Shown: positions 46,514 through 59,037 of the stretch, in pieces
How the letters are laid out: the number at the start of each line of letters is the position of its first letter
Position numbering within the stretch: the stretch's first letter is position 1
Origin: Sodiomyces alkalinus F11
Lineage: Eukaryota; Ascomycota; Sordariomycetes; Glomerellales; Plectosphaerellaceae
DNA: 64,000 nt
NCBI RefSeq assembly: GCF_003711515.1
Contig: NW_021167084.1
Location: forward strand, 2,211,932 to 2,275,931
Direction of reading: 5' to 3'
Program-made: the position numbers and the translations under genes
The notes under the pieces: model-generated
The model's database searches: none
What the model was told of the DNA's origin: nothing
What the model saw: the letters and a program-made list of their open reading frames with translations, nothing else

Positions 46514-49087
46514 TGCGTCTTCGCTGTCACGGGCGCCTTGGCGAAACGGAGAGTAGAAGATGTGATGGTCGAAAATGAGAAACGCCTCAAGCGGTTCTGA
46601 AATGCGGTTGCCATGTAGGCAACTGGCAGAGAGGCACTGATGCCTAAGCCTCACCCGAGCAGATCCCGACTTGGGACTTCGGATCATGCCGAGTGATACC
46701 CTGTCCCGTCGCTCAAGTCTGCGCCTGCTTCACCTACCACTTGATGGGGTGTTTTTTATATTTTTTATATTTTTTATCAAAACGCCGGCTTCCTCGATTC
46801 GAACACCACGCTGGAACGTTGTCCCTTATGGTCATCTTTGACACACGGTACGACTACACTACCGCGATACGCCGGAGTACTTCGTACCGGCCCCTGTGGG
46901 GCATGACAGTGTGAGATCACGGATACCTTAAGGTACTTAACGAGATAAGAAGTCGGCGCCCCACAAGGCACCAGCCGGGCGGGTAGCACCATAAAATGCG
47001 GACCGGAGGCTTCCGTCGAGCCACGCCCAAATGCATCCGTAACTCCAAAGTATGGTGTACGGAGTATAAAGGGAGCTAATTCATTGGATATTATCTTATA
47101 GCTTGGCGGGAATGCTGCAGACTTCGCCATGTGAAAGGTGGAAAGACCCTAACGCCGAATCACCGTATCGGCGATTTGCCATCGTGACCAAGCTTTCATG
47201 ACAGGCCGACTACCTGGTAGGACGTATCTGGGGCTGTGGAGGTAGCTGAGGTAGCTACGGTACGTACCTAAGGGGTCACACAGAGGCAAACACGACAAAG
47301 TACAGATACCGGTACTTCAAGCCAAGCCATGTGGCAGATAATTACCTGTAAAGACGGCTTTCTCCTTGCCGTCCTGTTTGCTCTTTGCTCTTCGTTGTTC
47401 ATTCATCCTTCGGCGATAAGTGATTGCCTTATAGCCTGCGTCACCCAGTCTATGCTCTCGACAGCACCTAGTGTTTCTCCCAGACAAGTCTCTACTGTAA
47501 CAATCATTACGCAGTGCGGGTCGGCGTGCCGTCAGTATGGGCACTGGGAACTGAAGAGCGCAGATCACATGAGCAATCAGACATGCGGGCGTTGCAGCTA
47601 TGGTGTGAATGATGTCAGAACACCAGGACTGCCAGTACACGTACGTTGTACTCGGTAGGTATCCTAAATACGATGCTCTGCACAAAATGTGAATACTGTA
47701 ATTACCTAACGGATGTAGGTAGCTTCATGAGTAAGCATTGATCGATGGTTTCGGATCAAACTTCTTTCGGTGAGATTTGCCGAAAAGGGGGGGGGNNNNN
47801 NNNNNNNNNNNNNNNNNNNNNNNNNNNNNNNNNNNNNNNNCTAAGGAACGAACAAAGGAACAAAGGGGGGCATTTTCAGAACCCTGTCGATTGCTGACAA
47901 TTTTGTCAAACCGGTTTCGAAACGGCCCAGTCCTTGTATTAACGGATTTTTGGGTTTACCACTCCAGATGGATAGGGAATGGGAGCTTAAGGTTGTCTTG
48001 TATTCGGGCATTGAGTCCACCTCGCCCATTGTCATCCCCGAGCCACCTTGGAGTCTTCGGGACCTAGAAGTAACTCCCGACGGTCTGAGGAACAACGGCC
48101 GGGGGCGCGATATTGATGATGATACTACGTCTAGGGGGGGGGGGGTGTTCTTTTTGATAACCAATGCATAGTGGTCCAGTGGTCCCCTTGGAGATGTGCC
48201 CGTGTGTGATCGGCATGGGGCGGGATTCACTGACCAGCCGCTGGAGGCCGGTCTGTGGCGTCGTGTGCTTTCTCTCCAGAGCGACACCGAGAACGAGAAC
48301 CGCGGCGCAGCGGGCGTCAATTAGGGCCAATTTGGCCATGAACGGGCGAAGCGCGGCATCCTCCGACCTGGCTTTTATTCTGAATTGTTCGCTAGTCGCA
48401 CCGTCTTGAATCCGCTTGTCTTTCCTGCTATTCCTGCTGCTAACGACTTTACACCATACCGGTGGGAAGACAGTTGGCAACTTTCCCATCGACGAACAAA
48501 TTCCGGAATCCCATTTCCAATATCCAATATGCGACGTCCAAGACCAACACAATGTCAGGTGCGGCGGGCGCCGTGAAGGCAACCTCCTGCCGTCACAGTT
48601 TTTACGGAGATAACCGGTGTATTCATAAACACTGTGCGATAAGAAGTGGCCAAATTTGCGCCTCGACAAGGGGGTTGTCGAGGAATATACCGTCTTCATG
48701 GACCCCCGTAATTCGGCGTCAAAGACGAAACCTTGGATAGATCAGCGGTCAATCCGTCCTGGGCGAACTTCTAGACGTCTTCTCGAAATGGGAACCAAGG
48801 GGAGGACCCAACAGCGAGAATCCTGCCTCGGTCACCGGTGTAGGCATCTTCACCAGTACGGCTAAACGGGGGAACGGGGGAACGGCTGAATGAGGTCACG
48901 ATTCGCTTTTATAGCGGCGTCTGACTTGGTTCTCCATTCCCCTCCTTTTGGTGTCCTTGCCGGCTTCTAGCATCGACTAGTCGGCCCTTTTTTTTCTTCT
49001 TTTTTTTTCGCTTTTTCTTCCTTCAATTTTCCTCAATTCTGACCCGGCCATGGATGGACGACACGAGCTCACCAGTAGTGCAACTAC
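46514..49087. other. Intergenic DNA without a supported gene, with assembly gap
   Basis: Composition is normal. Features seen: a TATATTTTTT repeat at about 46,750-46,779, several GGTAGCTACGGTACGTACC-type strings near 47,240-47,270, an N gap, and T-rich tracts near 48,988-49,010 just before the DNA element. Small frames on both strands (for example 48,064-48,699 minus) show no family features. Confidence 0.5.
47796..47840. other. Assembly gap (45 N)
   Basis: Unknown bases directly follow a G run, a common cause of a sequencing or assembly break. The gap size may not be real. Confidence 0.99.
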
Positions 49088-49096
49088 CTATCCAAC
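49088..49096. repeat. Target-site duplication, left copy
   Basis: CTATCCAAC immediately before the left TIR. The copy at 59,029-59,037 is CTATCCAAT, so eight bases are identical and the ninth differs by C/T. Confidence 0.75.
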
Positions 49097-49243
49097 GAGG
49101 TTATAGCTTAACTGACTATTACCCCCCCCTGCTAACCTGACTATTGCCCCCCTATGAGCGTAGATCTGACTTAACCTGATTATTACTATAGCCTTTACTT
49201 CTCGCCCGACTATTAGTCGCTAAGCCTATACTAATAGTCGGGT
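49097..49243 (+). repeat. Left terminal inverted repeat
   Basis: Reverse complement of 58,882-59,028 with mostly transition differences. It begins GAGGTTATAGCTTAACTGAC. It contains two or three repeats of ctgactattrcccc and, at 49,205-49,242, a 38-bp hairpin with 13-bp arms (cccgactattagt / actaatagtcggg). Confidence 0.9.
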
Positions 49244-52200
49244 GAGGTTAGCGGGAATAATAGCGAAGGGGAATTAAATCGTTACTATAACAATAACTAT
49301 AGGGAATTAAAACTGGATTATTTTAGGACCGTTTTAGGACCTATTCCGGTAGTTTTCCGGATATAATAGCTAGGTCACGTGATATATCGGGGTAAAAGCC
49401 TAGTAATAATAATCACTGCCTAAATAAATCTAAATCGCTTCCGTAACTTAATTATAATAATGCTAGATTATAATTATTTTCTTTAGTTTACGCTTTATAG
49501 TAATAAATAAATCTATAATTATAACCTTATTAACTTTATATATACCTATTACTTTTTATTATTAATTACTCTTTAGTTTATTATCTTAATTACTCACGTT
49601 TTTCGCTATAGCGAAAAAATACTCTTAAACCGCTAAATATGAGTGGTATCTTAATAATAAGTAAGGTTATCGCGCAGGACTCCTAGGCTATAAGACGAAC
49701 GATATAAGTTACTATTTAGATTTAATTTAGGATCGATTTAGGATTAATTCTAATAGTATCTAGGAGGGTTAAGTAAAAGTAACGGCAGGAGAGATCTACT
49801 ATCGTTATAAGATTAAGGATAGTCGTTTATACTATATTATAAGTATTCCCTTATAGTTCTCTAAGATAATTAAATAGTTTCTAATAATAAAATAAACGAC
49901 TACCTACTTTACTATAAGCTCGCTTAAGAAGTATCTTAAATAGTCTTACGCACTAATATCGGCGGCGGCGGTAAAGGGTGTATTATCTTCGGCTAATAAC
50001 TAGGAGGCTATACGTATATTAGATCCGTGTAATAGCTTAATATATTAGTAGTTATACTAATACTAATACTAGGATTTTACCGACGCCTATACGCTTTTAC
50101 CTATAACGAAGAAGTTACCCGTTAGACACTAACTAAGAGTATAGCTTATCGTTATACTAGTATACTCCTATACGCCCCTATAAAGGGCGACGGTATTATA
50201 TATATTGCCTGCCTTCCTTATATATATCCTTTACTAATACTATAATAGTATAACTACGATAAAATAAAAGAGGTGGCTAGATATACTCTGGATTAGCTCT
50301 ATAGTTTTTATCGTCTTTAGTATAGGGAGATTTACCCCCCTTACTAAAGGGATAATAGATACTTAGTTTAGGTAAGCTTTCGCTATCCTAAGAGCGGCTT
50401 AGGCGCCGCGGAGAGGAAGGCGCGTAGCCTTCGTGTTTAGTTAGAGGCTAGCCGGTCTATCTCCTAGCCACGGGGCTATACTCCTACTTTAGAGAAGTCG
50501 GAATAATAACCTTATGAATAAGTAAGGTTTGCTTTTATTTTCAAATAATAAAAGCCACGAGGAAATAAGTATTATATTATAAATTAAGTTTATAAAAATA
50601 ATATATAATTATAAAGTGCCTATATAACTTAATAGTATAAAGTAATATATAGTTAGTAGTATATTTAAATATACTAAACTTATTCTATATAATAGTAATA
50701 GTATATTAAGTTTTTAAAGTATATATAAATATAATATAATATATATAATAGTATAATAATACCTCTTTAAAATAACTATACGCTTTAAGATAACTTATTA
50801 TAATACTTTAGTTAAATAATTCTAACTTCTATATTAAGTAGTTTAACTTATAATACTAAAGTATTTTAATAGTTATATTAAAGAGTTTTAATCTTTATAT
50901 TACAGCTTTTTAATATCTTAGATATATATATTAAAAGTTTAAATAATAGCTTATTAGGTAGAAATATCTTATATATATAATAAAACTATATATTATATAT
51001 TATAATCGATTTAGCTCTAAATAAACCTATAAAAGCTTATATTTAAACTTATATATACTACTAGTATACTTATATATAAACCTTATTTTATAATTATATA
51101 TATATATACTTTGTAAGCTATTTACCTTTTTATAGGTAGTATTATTATTATTATTATCTAACTCCGCTATTCTATCTAGTCTATAAAAGCCTATTTAGAC
51201 TATATAGTATTCTTAAGTAGCTATAAAGTAAAAAACCCGGGGAAAACCTTTATACTTTTCCTTAATTAGAATAATACTATTATAACGCTAATATAATACC
51301 GGTTAATCCTTATTATATATCCAGATTATACTTTTAGACTATTAGCTAATAGAAAAGGTAATAGATTATAGTTTAGATTAGCCTAAGCTAATTACTAATA
51401 AAGGAGTAAAGGCTATAAGAGTATTATAGTATCTCCGCTATATAATAGCCACGGTACTTTATACTCGGTCTCCTTATATCCTTAGGGGTCGCCTTTATTA
51501 TCCTTTCCGTTTAATTAATAGAAAAGATAGGTAACGTAGGCTATCCTACCTCTATTAAGAGGTAGGTGCCTACTATATCAGGTAATAGGTAAGTAGAGTA
51601 AGGCTCCGCCTATAACCGTAAAATAATTAATAACTAATAATTTCTTTTTATTATTCCTGCTTTCTTTTTATAATACTATCAAGCTTATTATAGATTATCT
51701 ATATATTATATTCCTATTTACGGTTCTATAAGCTTACTATTATTATATTATACTAATAATAGTATCTTTTAGTACTCTAATTTCCCTTTATTCTTTTCTT
51801 TATATAATTCTTTAGTATATAGTTTATAGGAGCGCTATAATAGTATAAGGCTAATTAGGTAGTATAATAGTAGAAGTAAGAATAATAATAATAATAATAA
51901 TCGTTATTATAAATAACGTATAATCTTTATTATACTATATATTAACTATAATATTAAGATAGTATTATACCGGCTAGTATAAAGTAGTTACTTATACTAT
52001 AGTAAGTGTCTAAGTATATACTATAAGAAAGTCGAAGTATATACTAATACTATAAGAACTAGTACTATATACTTTTAGTGTACTAATAGTAGATATCCGT
52101 ATAAGACTATAAGCTATTTTTATACTATAATAGTATTACTAGGGCGTTAGAGTAGTTAGGTCTAATAAATTAATAAGTTCCCCTAGCTAGTAGAAAGTAG

Positions 52201-52589
52201 TAATAGCGCCTTATAGATATCTATATAGCCTATATATTAATAAAGGCCGCTAGCTATCTTTATATTATAATAGTAAGTACTCTGTTTTTAGTATTATAAT
52301 ATAGCTATACTAATAGTCTATAAGCTAAAAAGCGTTTGAATACAGCGGCCTTATTCTTAAGACGGGCGATCTTTTAGGCGTTACCTTCCGGATATAGCTA
52401 TAGCCGTACCGTATTAATAAAGGTATAGGATTTAGTCGCCGAATTCGGTATATAAAGGGTATAATAGGTATTATAATAGATTATTTTATAAGTATTCCTT
52501 TTATAATCCTGTTATAGTCCTTTTATAGTAATAGTATAGCTAATAATACGTATACGGTATACTATAAATATTATATAGACGTATAAAAA

Positions 52590-53490
52590 CCGTGTTCTAT
52601 AGGGGTTTAGTATTAGAACCGTTTTTTATAGCAGTTAATCATTAGAACCGTATTCTACGGCATTCTACTATTAGAACTATATTATATAGCGGTTTACTAT
52701 TAGAACTCTGTTTTATAGGGGTATAGTATAAAAACCCGGTTTTATAAGGGTATATATAATAAGAATATTAGTTTATAAGGGTATACTATAAAATCGATAT
52801 ACTATGAAAGTACTTAGTAAGAACTACGTATTACTAGGCGGTGATAAGAAAACTAAAATATCCCCTAGGTTATCCTATAGATATATTAGTTTAGGGCTTC
52901 GCTACTTAGGTAGATAAAGATATCTTTATTATACCTTATTTACTATAGTAAAGGTTACCCCTTAAATCCTAGAATCTCTAGGTCTAATAATACTAGCTAG
53001 CTAAAGATATACCTAAATACTAATATACCTTATCTAGGTATATCTTTAATTAGCTAGTATTATTAGACCTAGGGAACCTAGGATATAAAGGGTAACCTTT
53101 ACTATAGTAAATAAGGTATAATAAAGATATCTTTATCTACCTAAGTAGCGAAGCCCTAAACTAATATATATATAAGAGAACCCCGGGGATACTCTAGCTT
53201 TCTTACCGTGGCCTATTAATATCTAGTTCCTACTAAGTACCTTTAAAATATATCGGTTTTACGGTATACCTCCGTGGAACGCGGTTCTTACGGTATACCC
53301 TTATAATACCTAGTATCTGCCATATACCCCCGTAGAACGCGGTTCTTAAAGTATACCCCTATTATACCTAGTATCCACGGTATACCCCCGTAGAACGCGG
53401 TTCTTATAGTATACCCCTATAATACCTAGTATCCGCGGTATACCCCCGTAAAACGCGGTTCTTATAGTATACCCCTATAAGGGGCGGTTC
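52590..53490. repeat. Nested inverted structure: repeat arrays around a 290-bp palindrome
   Basis: Positions 52,880-53,169 form a near-perfect palindrome centred near 53,024, with arms of about 140 bp (outer string tagtttagggcttcgctac and its complement). To its right, a 58-59 bp unit containing gaacgcggttctta and a GTATACCCC string is repeated four times (landmarks at 53,281, 53,339, 53,397, 53,455). To its left (about 52,590-52,800) shorter, more decayed units containing 'ttctataggggt...tagaaccg' run in the opposite orientation. The whole is a roughly 900-bp inverted array. A single arm recurs at about 53,857-53,945. Confidence 0.8.
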
Positions 53491-54749
53491 CTATAATACG
53501 CCGTAGACGTATTATATAATATCCTAAGCCTTATAGATATACTAAATTTAGCTTAGCCTAATAATAATATACCCTTTTTACTATAAAGTACTTATTAGCC
53601 TTATAGTTAAAGTAATACGGCCTAGATTCTACTACGAATACTAGTATATATTACGGGGTACCCTAGTAATATTATAGTATAAGCTATAATACGTATAGAG
53701 TACGCTATAAATACCTTTAGGCTACACTATAGCTTCTCTAGGTTATAATTAGTAAATATCGGGGAATGTCCTAAGTTTCTATACGTAAAAGCCGAGGATT
53801 CTACGGGGTTTACCCGTAGAATATTGAGGTCCTAGGGGTATACCCCCTTAGTTTAAAGAAGATATCTTTATTATACCTTATTTATTATAGTAAAGGTCGC
53901 CCCTTAAATTCTAGGATTCCTAGGTCTAATAGTACTAGCTAGTAAGGGATTTACCTAGATAGGGCTTAATATAAAGGATAGGTATTTATAATAGCTTAGG
54001 GGCTAAGGTTATAGTTATATAGTTTATAGATATAGCTATCCCCTTTAAAATACAGGGTATTCTATATAAGGCTTATTATTCCCTTTAGGGAGGCTAATTT
54101 AATAAAGAAAAGCGTAACCCTACTAGTACTATAATAGGGTAATTACTATTACGCTTAAAGTATTATACTCTTAGGGTTTATTCCTTGTAAAGATACTAAA
54201 AAGTCTTTTTCGGATAAGGTATTAAGGACCTCTTAAGGGACAGCCTTAGTAAGCGTAGAGTAGATTTACGCGGCTAGTATAGCTCCTTAATTAAAGCCTT
54301 TCTTAATCTACTACTCCTTATAGGTAGCCTATTATTATACCCCTTTTATAAAGGTAAAGTAAATATATCCGCTAAGTAGCTTTTATACTGCTAGGGTATT
54401 ATATTAGATAGTTATAGCGTTTATAGCTTAGATAATTTTCTTTAAGGTCTTAGCCTTAAAAGGCTAGGTCTTAGAGAGGCCTCCGTAACAGATAATTAAT
54501 TCCTAATAGTATTTAGCAGGGATTATATTAAAGGAGACGGGGTTTTATAGTAGTACTATTATAGAACGCTATTAGTTTTACTACTATTACACGCCTATAA
54601 TTAATAGGTATATTATTTTTAGTTATAAATAATAGTATAAAATAGATAATAATAATATAAGATATTATATAATAAATAGTTTATAATACGTAAAGTCTAA
54701 GTAAGAGTAATAGATATAAGAGTAGTATACTAAAGAAAAGACTAAAAGG

Positions 54750-55170
54750 ATATTCTCGCTCTTTTAGCCATTTTAGTTATTTTAGTAGCTTTTAGAGCTT
54801 TTTAGCTACTTTTAGCTATTTTTAGTACTTTTAAGTCTATTATAGCCTCATTTAGCTGTTTTTAGTCTATTTTAGTCGTTTTAGGCCTATTATAGCCTAT
54901 TTTAGGTATTTTTAGTCTATTTTAGCTATTTTTAGCCTATTATAGCCTAATTTAGCTGTTTTTAGTCTATTTTAGTTGTTTTTAGCCTAATTTAGCCGTT
55001 TTTAGTTACTTTATAGTCTACTATGGCCTATTTTAGTCGTGTTATAGTCTATTATAGTACTTTTAAGTCTATTTTAGGCTATTTATCGCCTTATTTAGCC
55101 TTTTTAGTAGTTTTTAGTCCTTTTTAATTATTCTTACTTAGTTTTTAGGTTTTTTTAGTCTTTTTATACT
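54750..55170. repeat. TTTTAG-type degenerate repeat field
   Basis: About 420 bp made of variants of 'ttttagtctattttag' and 'ttttagcctattatagcc' with loose 10-12 bp periodicity. One strand is T-rich, with few C other than in ag(c/t)c. It is not coding. It is not a TTAGGG telomere repeat. Confidence 0.75.
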
Positions 55171-55599
55171 ATTAATAGCTTCATTTACTACTATTTTATA
55201 TCTAATATAACCTATACTAATATCTTTATACTTATTACTCTTAAAGTCTATTATATATACTATACTATTATAGGGAATTTTAGCTTGATAAATTAAAAGC
55301 CTTTTAATAATAATATACTTCTAGTATCTAAAACTATATAGTATATATTAACTACTTAATTTAATTAAATACTTAGATAAATAACTTAATTATATAACTT
55401 ATAAGTAATAATTTAATGTATATACTATATTTAAATACTTTAGGAAAATACTAAATTTACGGAATAATAATATGAAATAATTTATAATATAAAAACAGAA
55501 TTTAGGGTAACTTTATTAATTACCTTGGTAAATCCGCTCCTATAATACTCTAACCCTAGCCTAGGCGTCCTTTAGTTCCTCTATATTACTCCTACTTAT

Positions 55600-58500
55600 A
55601 TTACGTAATCCCGTTAACTATAACTATATAACTGCCTAACGTAGGTCGGGTTATAACGCCCTGGCCCTTAGTCGTGTACTGGAATGTTTTAGATTTAATT
55701 CTGGATATATTCCGGACTAGTTAGCTTACCTGTTATTACGTGGAGTAGTATAGCGTGGTGGTATACTATTCGACGACACGCTACGAAAAGAACGGGTATC
55801 TTCGTTATTCTTAAAGTCGGAGCCGGGAAAAGGGCTTTTAGTACGCTACCGTTACCGTGAATATACGCCTCCCCCGTTATCACTATTACTATTAGGAAAG
55901 TTATCCTCCTTAGCGGCACGGCGTCGCCGTTTCTACTCTATTAAAATATTAGTAAAAAGGAATATTACGGGTTAAAAAGAAAGACTTACGGCTTCGACGA
56001 ATAACGTTTTAATACCTGCCCGCTAATATAGTATCGCGGTAGGATAGTTCTACTTACCCGGTCCGAATAATATAGGCTTAGTCGTACTAGTCCTGATCGT
56101 ACTGGCTATATCCTATAATAACCTAAAAAAGCAGAACGTATCGTCTAGTCCACTTATAAGAATACTTATACAGGATCTTAACGATATTCGTGTCGCTATA
56201 TAGTTTATCCTAGTTCTCGGAAGGTATAAAAGATATATAGCGATATAAACTAGAACGCATAATAGGGCGTTTCTTATAGCGTGCCTAGCCCTTAAGATCC
56301 TGATTATTCACTATAATAATATCGTAAAGTTCGTTATACTAATCCAGGGTAGTATAACTTAATAACGATATTATTCTAGCATACTTCGAGTACGGCCCTC
56401 GATTAGGCCTTATAAGCCGCTTATAACCCCGCCGGAAGTATACCTCGTAGAGTCGGATATATCGCTATAAGTGCTACTCCTAGTCTTAGTAAAGTTCGGT
56501 GTCCGTATCTATTTATAGGTAGGTACTAAGTCCTATTATTATCGTTATATTAGCGATTTAAATCTGGATTAATTTAGGATTAATTTAGAATTAATTTAAA
56601 GTATACTTACCTTATATATTCGTATAATCCTAGTCTATAGTCGTTCTAACTAGGCCTTCTCCGTCGATATATTTCTATTTAACTTTTAGGTTATACCGGT
56701 CCTTAAAAATACTAAACACGGTCCGGTATATATATAAGTATATATTTATAGTCTTACGATTCGTGAAGTAACGTATAAGTGGAAAAGCTATAATAAAGAT
56801 TAGCCCGTATATAAAGGGTAAAAGTAAAGATATCGTACCTTTTAATACCCCTTCGCTATACTATCCCTAGATTACCTCTATATAACCGATAGTCCGAAGG
56901 TGCTTATAATTAGCATTAAGTAGACATTAATCTATAGAGGACTGCCTTTACTTATTAACTTATACCTGATAGAAATAAATAACTATCTAACTATTTCATA
57001 ATTCGTAGACATACTGGATATATTTCTGATAGTTAGTATTAGTTTGTATTTATACCCTGAAAAACTCACGTTATTATTGTTATAGCGGTATTTATTATAA
57101 AGGTACCGTATAGAAAGTAAAGTAGAGGCGTATAGGTAAAGGCTCGCGTGCTCTTTTCGGATAATCTCCTTTAGAATATCCTTATTTATAAGGCTTATAT
57201 AAATATTAGTAATAGATTATCCCTGATACTAACGAATAAAACGGGCTACTAAATTAGATTAAAGGAAAGAGTCTAAAACGATTAGGATACGCTTTTATAC
57301 TTATAAATCTTAAGGTAAGACTTACTTAGTGTTATATATAGCTTACTAATCTTCTTTATAATCCTACGAAGACCTCGTATAATAGATAGCGGTACTTTTT
57401 TGGGCGGGAGTAGAATATAATTATATATTCTATAGGAAGTAATAATAATCTATAGGATTACGTCTAAGTTAGCTAGTATAAAGATATTTAATTTAACGCT
57501 ATAGAGTATATGTTTAAGGTCCGGTTATTTAGGATAGTGGACGATATTTATAATTAGTTAGTTACTAAATTAATCTTAATTAAATTCAGATTAGATCTAG
57601 ATTAGATTTAGACTAGATCCAGGAAAAGACTTACCGTATCTTTTTCTCCTCCTCTTATTATTTATAAATAAATAATACTTATATTCGCTATCGACTTTAT
57701 AAACCGAGGCTATACCTTAGATAAGTCTTATAATAAGGTCGTAGTAGTTACTATAACCAAGAGGGATAATCGTCGAGAAATACTATAGTCTTATCTAATA
57801 GTAATTCGTATAGCGTATAAAAACCTATTAAATATTACCTAGGATAGTTATATAGGTATTTTCGGTTATTAGTGGTCTGTATATCGTGGTTCCCCGCTCG
57901 TAGGCTTACTATTTCTCGAAACGCCTTAGGATTACGATAGTATAGCTAATAGCTACCTTCTTAGGAGTAAGTTCTTTAACTCGAGAATGAATAGTGAAAA
58001 TTAACTCTGCTAGCTTATCTATAATCCTATTATAACCGACTCTGAGTTCCGGAGTAAGATAAGGATATATAATACCGCCGGTATAGAGGAATATATACCG
58101 TGTAATAATAGCTCTAGAGAATACTATACTTATAACCACTTTATCTAGGAAAGTCTGTTTAGTATAGTACTAAATGATTTTCTAAGGCGAATTAACGTTT
58201 TTAGGATCTAGAGATATAGTTAGAATAATATAGATAACGCTATCGCTCGCGGTTTAAGGGAATTTAGGGATCGTGGTAACGAATAGTACGGTTATGGCGT
58301 AGAGAGTATTCTTTAATACTTCCCGGCGGTTATTTTAGTTAGGGTCGGCGGATAGTAAAAGCCTGGTTTAGTTATCGCCTTATTACTAAATAGGCAGAAT
58401 AAAAAGTTAGTAGGTTATTATTATTATTTTTAGTGTTTTATACCTATATATCCTGCTAGACCTACCCTTTATATCGCTTCCTCTCCGAGCTCCGGTTATT

Positions 58501-58731
58501 AATATTATTATCCCCTTATAAAGCGTTATCGATTATTAGAAGGTCGGGAAACCTATTACCACTATCGCCTTTGGGGGGCGTATTACTCTCGCTTTAATCG
58601 GGAATTAGAATAGTATTATTATTATTAAGCGTCGGATTTAGTATCGGATTCGGCGTTAAATCTAAAAAGTCCGTAAAAGAATCTAGATTAAAGTTAATAA
58701 GGTCAGAATTTAATCCGAATAAGAGATCTAT
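55600..58731 (-). pseudogene. Decayed multi-exon cargo gene of the TIR element, unknown protein
   Basis: The minus strand reads as protein when TAA/TAG are taken as former Gln codons. It starts near 58,731 with LLFGLNSDLINFNLDSFTDF (the expected ATG is now ATA, a RIP-type change). An Asn/Pro-rich part follows. Near 58,139-57,909 a longer open part contains TPELRVGYNRIIDKLAEL and KELTPKKVA. Further on, RPKKYRYL and INKDILKEIIRKEHASLYLY appear (about 57,400-57,130). Near 56,330-56,060 comes NELYDIIIVNNQDLKG, then YSYKWTRRYVLLF. GTAAGT donors are visible at 57,634 and 56,057, so it had several introns. The boundaries are rough and more than one gene is possible. I do not recognise a transposase or other domain. 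Confidence 0.45.
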
Positions 58732-58881
58732 CTTCGCGGTTAGTTAATTATTCTACTATTAGAATTAAATCGTACTATATATAGGATTAATTCAGGATTA
58801 ATTCGGGTAGTATTAGGTTTTTTTTTTACACGAGTAAAGCTTAATCCCTACCCTCTATTACTCTCCCGTTCTATAGACCTT

Positions 58882-59028
58882 ACCCGACTATTAGTATAGG
58901 CTTAGCGACTAATAGTCGGGCGAGAAGTAAAGGCTATAGTAATAGTCAGGCTAGGTCAGATCTACGCTAATAAGGGGGTAATAGTCAGGTCAGCAAGGGG
59001 GGGCAATAGTCAGTTAAACTATAGTCTC
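58882..59028 (-). repeat. Right terminal inverted repeat
   Basis: Matches the left repeat in inverse orientation. It has the same 38-bp hairpin at 58,883-58,920 and the same ggggg(c/t)aatagtcag repeats near the tip, and ends ...CTATAGTCTC at 59,028. Confidence 0.9.
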
Positions 59029-59037
59029 CTATCCAAT
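59029..59037. repeat. Target-site duplication, right copy
   Basis: CTATCCAAT immediately after the right TIR; see the left copy at 49,088. Confidence 0.75.

Larger units (their letters stand above)
49097..59028. mobile_element. 9.9-kb TIR DNA element, RIP-degenerate, with cargo
   Basis: The whole CpA-poor, TpA-rich block from 49.1 to 59.0 kb is bounded by matching 147-bp terminal inverted repeats and a flanking direct repeat of 8-9 bp (CTATCCAA plus C or T). Inside are a large palindrome with tandem arrays (52.6-53.5 kb), a T-rich repeat field (54.75-55.17 kb), a decayed minus-strand multi-exon gene (55.6-58.7 kb) and possibly another decayed gene on the plus strand near 49.6-50.6 kb. Long TIRs with an 8-9 bp duplication are compatible with Mutator-like elements (usually 9 bp), or with hAT or KDZ elements (8 bp). 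I found no diagnostic transposase motif, so the superfamily is open. Confidence 0.8.

Noticed and set aside
54750..55170. Telomere repeat
   Set aside because: Units are TTTTAG(C/T)-like and irregular, not TTAGGG.
49097..59028. Starship-type giant element
   Set aside because: Starships are usually larger, lack long TIRs and carry a tyrosine recombinase captain at one end; none of this is visible.
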